Assembly (NCBI RefSeq): GCF_000027005.1
Contig: NC_012963.1
Location: 1,860,001-1,924,000 of the forward strand
DNA: 64,000 nt
Direction of reading: 5' to 3'
From: Komagataella phaffii GS115
Taxonomy: Eukaryota; Ascomycota; Pichiomycetes; Pichiales; Pichiaceae
Shown here one piece after another: positions 59,077 to 64,000 of this stretch. The position numbers and the translations under genes were made by a program. The stretch's first letter is position 1. Each line of letters opens with the position of its first letter. Below the pieces are notes generated by a model that was not told where the DNA came from, did not search any database, and saw only the letters and a program-made list of their open reading frames with translations.

Positions 59077-59919
59077 ATGGCTACTAGAACAAGTAAAAAG
59101 GCTGTCGCCGACAGCAAAATCTCCTACAAGGATATGATTACCAACGCCATTCTTTCTTTGAAAGAAAGAACTGGATCCAGGTAAGTAAATTAGGTGGGGT
59201 TGCAAGACGGGCGTTTTTTTGAAGAGATGTGGAGTTAGAAATGGGTATAACGGGTAACTAGAGCAGTACATTGTTTGCTCTACATCTGAGCAGAGGGTGT
59301 TATGCTTGGTTTTGCCTTGCTGCAAAAATACACGTTCTTTTTTTTGAGGCAACTTCTTGCAGTTCAAGCAACCTTTTCCTTTCATTCGCACAAGTCAGAA
59401 ACCAAACTTTTACTAACTACTTTCAGCAGACAGGCAATCAAGAAACACGTCTTGGCAAACTACCCAGTAGGAACAAATTTTGATTCCCAGTTCAATCTCA
59501 CCCTTAGACGTAATGTTGCTGCAGGATACTTCAAACAGCCAAAGGGACCAAGCGGACCTGTAAAGTTAAACAAAGATGGTGAAATCAAAAAGGACATTAA
59601 AACCGTTAAGAAGGTGACCAAGCCAGTGCTGAAGAAGAAAGTTGTCGTTGCCCCAAGAGCAGCAACCAAGGCTAAGAAAACAGTAGTTTCCAAGAAATCT
59701 GCCCCAAAGAAGAGTTCTTCCACAACCGCCAAAAAAGTCCCAACTAAGAAAGCTGCTCCTGCTAAGAAAACAAAAACTGGGTCAGCCGCAGCTAAACCGG
59801 GGAAGGTTAGTAAACCATCTAAGACAACAGCAACAACGACATCTGCAGCCAAGAAGTCGAAAGCAAAACCAAAACCGAAAACAACCTCCACCACTACTAC
59901 CAAAAGATCCAGAAAATAG
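59077..59919 (+). CDS. HHO1: Linker histone H1, two exons, single globular domain
   Basis: Exon 1 is 59077-59180, the intron is 59181-59426 (246 bp; donor GTAAGT, branch TACTAAC at 59411-59417, acceptor TTTCAG), and exon 2 is 59427-59919. The product is 198 residues. The intron splits the globular winged-helix domain at ...LKERTGSS|RQAIKKHVLANYP. The domain runs about residues 14-85 and is followed by a Lys/Ala/Pro/Thr tail of over 100 residues (KKVVV, PKKSS, AKPGK). Yeast Hho1 has two globular domains; this one has one, like animal and other yeast H1. It is nuclear, compacting chromatin. The intron is about four times longer than others here. Confidence 0.93.
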
Positions 59920-60254
59920 TTAGGTTGTCGGTATCTGGTCTTGTGGGTCATAGTGTGATGCCCCACCACATTCCTCCATACCTTTTGTCCTTTTCTTTTC
60001 AGTTCTATTTCAATGTCTTTATTTTTTTTTGTTATCCTACTAAATTTTACTCTGTCCTATCATTTAGGTGATGACCCTGCTGAGGGCACTCGGACTAGTC
60101 TGACTTGTTTTTTTTTTCCTTTTTCTCTTTCTAGGATCCCCCCGTTTGCCCCCTCAAAACTATATTTATTTATATGCATTCAGCGAAAGAGGGCATTTAT
60201 CGGAATTGCTACCTAGGGTGATCCATTAAACCATCTGTTGCTTGGACTTGTATA
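59920..60254. other. Spacer between histone H1 and the RRM gene
   Basis: 335 bp, pyrimidine-rich, with T-runs at about 60021-60031 and 60110-60118, fitting a histone 3' end and the next promoter. No other gene was recognised. Confidence 0.4.
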
Positions 60255-61277
60255 ATGAATATATGTGATGTTATTTTCTACAGTGATCAAATCGATATAC
60301 AGGAATTGCAATTGAAGTATCAAAACGTGGTTATCAAGGAAGATCAGGGGTTTTTCAAGATTTCAGCCCCCGGATTCATAGATGACGTCTACTACTCCTT
60401 GATACAAGATTTTGGCATTGATGAAAGTACTATAGACATTATCTACCACAGTATATCGCATCCGGGGAACATTTACTTCAAAGTGTCGGAAGTGACAGAG
60501 GCAAATCCAGATCCAGCCAGTCAGTTGGAAGGAGACTCTCCTCCGGAAATTAAGAAGGATTTACCCCCTACTGAGATACCAAAGGAAGTTTATCACATAT
60601 TGTTCACTCAATTTGAAAAATACGGCATCATAATCCAATCCAAGATAGTCACTGATTACGGATTTGTAAAGTACAAGACTAAAACCTCTGCAGACCAGAT
60701 TCTAATGCACCTGAAAGGGTTTTCTACGAAAGTCAATGATAGAGTGTATAAAGTCTACGTGAACCATCATATTTCGAAAAAGGCTAGACTGTATACCCGG
60801 AGTAACTTCCCTCCGCCAGAGTTACCAATTCCAGGTCCAGAGTTTCAGGATTGCAATCTGTATGTGAAAAATCTCCCTCCGTCTACCACTGATGAGAGGC
60901 TAAAACAGATCTTTAGTCAATTCGGAAAGATAAAAAGTTTCAAAGTCATCACTCATGAGGATACTGGGGCATGTAAAGGATACGGATTTGTTTGTTTTGT
61001 TAATCCATTGGACGCTTCTAAGGCAATGGTACAACTGAACAATGCCTTTATCAGCCCAGAAAACTTTACCATAGCAGTGAGCTTTGCCAAAAGAAACGAA
61101 AATAAGTACAACTCCAAGGACGGTAAGGTCCATCATTACAATCAGAATCATTATTTTAGCACCGCATCAGGTTCCTCAATGCCACCTCTCACAGCACAAA
61201 CAACACAAACAACATTGGCACCTGGTGGGTTGATTGACCCGTCTTTGGTTGGAATGTACTATTATCCATACTACTGA
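60255..61277 (+). CDS. RRM-type RNA-binding protein
   Basis: 340 residues. A canonical RRM lies at about 206-285: RNP2 LYVKNL, RNP1 KGYGFVCF, with TTDERLKQIFSQFGKIKSFKV. A second, degenerate RRM-like segment occurs at about 110-175 (YHILFTQFEKYGIIIQSKIVTDYGFVKYK). The N-terminal 90 residues are acidic and resemble neither. The C-terminus is Gln/Thr/Ser/Pro-rich, ending MYYYPYY. Such layouts occur in fungal mRNA-binding proteins (the Pes4/Mip6/Rie1 neighbourhood), but I cannot name it. It is probably cytoplasmic. Confidence 0.78.
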   Translation: MNICDVIFYSDQIDIQELQLKYQNVVIKEDQGFFKISAPGFIDDVYYSLIQDFGIDESTIDIIYHSISHPGNIYFKVSEVTEANPDPASQLEGDSPPEIKKDLPPTEIPKEVYHILFTQFEKYGIIIQSKIVTDYGFVKYKTKTSADQILMHLKGFSTKVNDRVYKVYVNHHISKKARLYTRSNFPPPELPIPGPEFQDCNLYVKNLPPSTTDERLKQIFSQFGKIKSFKVITHEDTGACKGYGFVCFVNPLDASKAMVQLNNAFISPENFTIAVSFAKRNENKYNSKDGKVHHYNQNHYFSTASGSSMPPLTAQTTQTTLAPGGLIDPSLVGMYYYPYY

Positions 61278-61397
61278 GATACCAAAAGGAACACATGCAA
61301 GAACACTTAACGTATATACCACCCCCCTGAAGTCTCCATATGACTACCATTCCATTAAACATATATATACACGACCTATACTACAATATCAGTCTTT

Positions 61398-62147
61398 TTA
61401 CAGAGATGGAGGCGGGGCCACGTCTCTAGATCTTGGTTTCAGTTGGGCTTCCTCAAATTGAGCAGGCTTTTTGGCTGCTAACGGGTCCTCAAATTCATTT
61501 CCATCTTCGTCTTCCTCAATTTGTTCCACTGCCTCAACTTCCTCTATATAATGCTTCAACATTGATTCAATTCCATTTTTTAGGGTGATGGAACTTGAAG
61601 AGCAACTTCTGCAAGCTCCTCTTAATCTTAGATATACTGTTCCTGTCTCGTACTCAAATCTAACAAATTCGATGTCACCACCATCATCCTGGATGGCAGG
61701 TCTTATTCTGGTAAATATTAGCTCTTTAACCATGCTGACGACTTCATCTTCGTCATCCTCTTCCAGCAAAGCCTGGTCATTTGCGTCTGACTGGTGCTGT
61801 TCGTTCAAGACAGGAGTACCGTTATTCAAAGACTCTGTGAGGACTGCAAATATCTCTGGTTTCAACAAAGACCAATCATCTTGAGTCTTCTTCTCTACAG
61901 TGATAAAATCGTGACCTATCATGATGGTTTTCACTCCATCTATCCCAAACAACTTGAGAGCTAAAGGTGATTTGAATGCTTGTCTTCCGTTAAGAAACTC
62001 TATAGTGGTTTGCTCAGGTAAAATCTTCATGGATGGCAAAAACTTGAGGGCATCATCGTTGGGGGTCGTTTGTGTTTGAATAAATAGGCTCCTCAAAAAA
62101 GTCCTGTTGATAGGCACTATCTTTTGTCTATTTAATAGTCGTAGCAT
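61398..62147 (-). CDS. NFU1: Mitochondrial iron-sulfur scaffold Nfu1
   Basis: 249 residues. A mitochondrial presequence (about 1-25) is followed by the Nfu N-terminal domain (FIQTQTTPNDDALKFLPS...FKSPLALKLFGIDGVK) and the NifU C-terminal domain. There the CxxC Cys179 and Cys182 (ACRSC) bind a bridging [4Fe-4S] cluster between two subunits. The tail is acidic, with extra Lys/Pro. Nfu1 delivers clusters to lipoate synthase, aconitase and respiratory complexes, which include the E2/X-type lipoyl proteins such as the PDX1 in this window. The length is typical (yeast 256). Confidence 0.94.
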   Translation of the reverse strand: MLRLLNRQKIVPINRTFLRSLFIQTQTTPNDDALKFLPSMKILPEQTTIEFLNGRQAFKSPLALKLFGIDGVKTIMIGHDFITVEKKTQDDWSLLKPEIFAVLTESLNNGTPVLNEQHQSDANDQALLEEDDEDEVVSMVKELIFTRIRPAIQDDGGDIEFVRFEYETGTVYLRLRGACRSCSSSSITLKNGIESMLKHYIEEVEAVEQIEEDEDGNEFEDPLAAKKPAQFEEAQLKPRSRDVAPPPSL

Positions 62148-62459
62148 TGCTGTGTGTATTGTGATGGGATTGTAGAGGAAAAGAAAAATGAGAAACTAGC
62201 ACCCTTTAGATAGTGCGCATTGGTTGGCATCTTAGTGGGGGAGGCCACAAGGAGAAAGCATCTTCTCCGCCTGGTCGTGGTGCTGACAAATAAATCGATC
62301 ATTAACGGTACAGTCATCTTTATTATTTATAATATAATATCATAGATACTATGTTATAATTATAATTTAGAAAAGATAAAGTTTGACTAGCCGTTCCCCA
62401 GAGGCTATATAAGGAAGGTGGTTAAGTCCTCCAGGTTTTACTGTTTCTTCCTTATTGCT
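62148..62459. promoter_or_regulatory. Divergent NFU1/esterase promoter with TATA box
   Basis: 312 bp. TATATAA at 62406-62412 lies 48 bp before the esterase ATG at 62460, supporting that start rather than the longer frame from a GTG at 62418. Nothing else was recognised. Confidence 0.5.
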
Positions 62460-63431
62460 ATGACCTTGACGATTAACCCGAGTTTAAAGAACGTCTTAGA
62501 AAACCAGAAGGGCGGCGCACCTGTGGAGAATGATCTTAAGGCGCTGAGAAAGCATGCTGACAAGATAGAGGAACACTACTACAAAGAGGTGATAACCAAA
62601 CCATCTGACGTTGCAGGCATGCAATTTACTATCACTGCTCATGACGGAGATCAAATTGAGTGCCGTTTCTACTCTAAAGATGCTGATCCTAACCAAGTAA
62701 GGACCAGTAAGCTACCGTGCATTATTCACTTCCATGGGGGTGGATACATAACCGGTGACGTTAGCCGTTACAGTCATTTGACCTCTCAATATGTCTCAGC
62801 GACTGGCGTACCTGTTCTGAGTGTGGACTATAGACTGGCTCCAGAATATCCAGCTCCAATTCCTCAAGAAGATGGCTTTAGTGCGCTACAGTACCTTTAT
62901 GAACATTGTGATAACCTAATGATTGATCCCAACAAGATTATTCTAATGGGAGATTCATCAGGCGCTGGGTTGGCTTTATCTGTGGCTGCATTGGCAGCAG
63001 AAAGGGGCATTCCAATAGCCAAGCAGATTCTCATTTATCCAATGTTGGACTCAAACAATACCGAAGAACCCGATTCTGAAGACCTTAAGGAGAAAAAACC
63101 TTATCTAACATGGACTCATAGAATGAACAAGCTGGCCTTTGATTCTCTTCTATCAGAAAAAGAAGAATATGAGCCATCATTATTCCCATTCAACGATCCT
63201 AATGTTGATTGGTCCAAATTTCCCAAAACTTATTTGGAAACCGTGACAGTTGACATCTTAAACGATGACGGCCGGCAGCTGCATAGAAATTTGACTGAGA
63301 ACAATGTACAAGTTGAATTTCATGAGTGGGAAGGACTTTGCCATGGCTTCGAACCTCTTCTTTGGACCGAGGAAAATGATCTACTTCAAAACATTTTAGA
63401 GAAGCGTTACCAAGCAATCCTGGATGTATAG
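62460..63431 (+). CDS. HSL-family (GDSSG) carboxylesterase/lipase
   Basis: 323 residues from ATG 62460. The alpha/beta-hydrolase fold shows an oxyanion HGGG at 92-95 (HFHGGGYITGD), the nucleophile Ser166 in GDSSG, Asp265 in VDILNDD and His295 in CHGF, all expected of the hormone-sensitive lipase family. YRLAPEYPAPIPQ is a further hallmark. There is no signal peptide or membrane helix, so it is cytosolic. It hydrolyses short-chain esters or acetylated compounds; the substrate is unknown. Its likeness to bacterial members is a general family trait and does not by itself show transfer. Confidence 0.88.
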   Translation: MTLTINPSLKNVLENQKGGAPVENDLKALRKHADKIEEHYYKEVITKPSDVAGMQFTITAHDGDQIECRFYSKDADPNQVRTSKLPCIIHFHGGGYITGDVSRYSHLTSQYVSATGVPVLSVDYRLAPEYPAPIPQEDGFSALQYLYEHCDNLMIDPNKIILMGDSSGAGLALSVAALAAERGIPIAKQILIYPMLDSNNTEEPDSEDLKEKKPYLTWTHRMNKLAFDSLLSEKEEYEPSLFPFNDPNVDWSKFPKTYLETVTVDILNDDGRQLHRNLTENNVQVEFHEWEGLCHGFEPLLWTEENDLLQNILEKRYQAILDV

Positions 63432-63522
63432 ATAACGAATTATGATTGTATGAACTTGCGTGCACTCCCTGTAATACTGCTCCTTGAGATTTGAGGTCCC
63501 TTTTTTGGTTTCTTATCCCTAT

Positions 63523-63573
63523 CTCATCTCTCAAATATTTCACGAAATAATTTTTCTCTCTATTAAAAATTTT
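63523..63573 (+). promoter_or_regulatory. PAC- and RRPE-type elements upstream of the last gene
   Basis: CTCATC at 63523-63528 reads GATGAG on the minus strand, the PAC core (context GATGAGAT). AAAAATTTT at 63565-63573 matches RRPE. Together these mark ribosome-biogenesis genes in yeasts, and they lie 28-80 bp before ATG 63601. Confidence 0.5.
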
Positions 63574-63600
63574 AAATCGATCCCTCTAACACTCTTCACC

Positions 63601-64000
63601 ATGTCAGCCCCTTTGAAGCCCTCTAGTGCCCAACTGGAAGTCACTCTAAAGGCAAAAAAACTGCTTGGTGACACCAAGTCAGATGTTCATTTTACTTCAT
63701 TCCTAGAGAAGAATGATAATTATGAAATACTAATCAACAACTGGGCTTACTACAGCTCTGTCAGGAACGACAATGAACTGATAGAGTTGTCAGAATTGTT
63801 GGACAAAATTCTGCAACGAGTCCAGTTTTTGGAACAAATAGACCTCTACAGAGTTATTGCATTACATTTGATCAAGTCGATGAACCACATTTATCCTATA
63901 TTTGAAACACTTAAGCCTACGTTAATTTCTCCAATACTTAGATTATTGACACACATTGTTGAGTTCAATGAGGGCTCTTTGGTTACCGAGTTCTCTGAAG
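63601..64000 (+). CDS. URB1: Probable Urb1/Npa1, N-terminal part only
   Basis: The open frame starts at ATG 63601 and runs off the window; about 133 residues are visible. It is a helical, HEAT-like sequence (WAYYSSVRND, ELLDKILQRVQFLEQIDLYRVIALHLIKSMNHIY, LRLLTHIVEFNEGS). The pattern of a helix ending LRLL..IVEF, and PAC/RRPE elements just upstream, suggest the very large nucleolar pre-60S protein Urb1. The identification rests on modest similarity and on the promoter, so it is tentative. Confidence 0.45.
   Translation, partial: MSAPLKPSSAQLEVTLKAKKLLGDTKSDVHFTSFLEKNDNYEILINNWAYYSSVRNDNELIELSELLDKILQRVQFLEQIDLYRVIALHLIKSMNHIYPIFETLKPTLISPILRLLTHIVEFNEGSLVTEFSE

Noticed and set aside
62418..62459. 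Upstream extension of the esterase from a GTG
   Set aside because: The TATA box at 62406 is too close for translation from 62418, and GTG is not a usual eukaryotic start. ATG 62460 fits the family start.
62460..63431. Horizontal transfer from bacteria of the HSL-type esterase
   Set aside because: The family occurs widely in fungi, and base composition and context look native. A phylogeny would be required to support transfer.

Overview
This is a eukaryotic window from a budding yeast, most consistent with the methylotrophic genus Komagataella (Pichia pastoris group). This is an inference from the gene families, not a database match. The evidence is: fungal-only families (Zn(II)2Cys6 regulator, RAI1, RUD3 with a GRAB domain, ZRG17, SLD7); short spliceosomal introns with GTAAGT/GTGAGT/GTATGT donors and TACTAAC-type branch points; a respiratory complex I subunit, which Saccharomyces lacks; and an alpha-actinin. 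Genes are dense on both strands, gaps are mostly 50-600 bp, and no rRNA, tRNA, transposon or CRISPR was recognised. Both ends cut genes: an unidentified C-terminus at 1-196 and the start of a probable URB1 from 63601.

Layout. 0-10 kb: subtilisin-like protease; a cysteine-rich putative zinc regulator; MET3 (ATP sulfurylase) with Cbf1- and Met31/32-type promoter motifs; PDX1; a Zn-cluster transcription factor. 10-17.4 kb: two different major-facilitator transporters, an orphan secreted protein, a METTL25-like methyltransferase whose first exon I cannot place, an AT-hook protein and SLD7. 17.7-25.6 kb: CK2 alpha, alpha-actinin, ERB1, phosphoglucomutase. 25.6-27.2 kb: the largest gene-poor stretch, followed by a two-exon gene for a 41-residue membrane protein. 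27.6-38.5 kb: TAF14, a GPI-type wall protein, AIM41, RUD3, RFC1, an ABM-fold protein, an MKK1/2 MAP kinase kinase, MGE1. 39-48.4 kb: KIN4, an enlarged NDUFA1-like complex I subunit, RPL33, DFR1, RSA4, a frameshifted small reading frame, RAI1, OSH4. 48.4-64 kb: SSK2/22, PPG1, HUB1, ZRG17, TBF1, histone H1, an RRM protein, NFU1, an HSL-family esterase and probable URB1.

These are mainly housekeeping genes rather than one pathway. Several themes recur: ribosome synthesis (ERB1, RSA4, RPL33, probable URB1), MAP kinase signalling (MKK1/2 in the cell-wall branch, SSK2/22 in the osmotic branch), mitochondrial function (PDX1, MGE1, AIM41, NFU1, complex I) and DNA replication (SLD7, RFC1, DFR1). Several true starts lie in tiny first exons that open-frame searches miss. 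I reconstructed such structures for a transporter, CK2 alpha, TAF14, RFC1, HUB1, histone H1 and the microprotein by matching splice signals to reading phase and family N-termini. No obvious new defence or mobile system is present. The most interesting leftovers are the microprotein, the small gene split by one base in a T-run, the METTL25-like gene lacking a start, and the dual cysteine-module protein.
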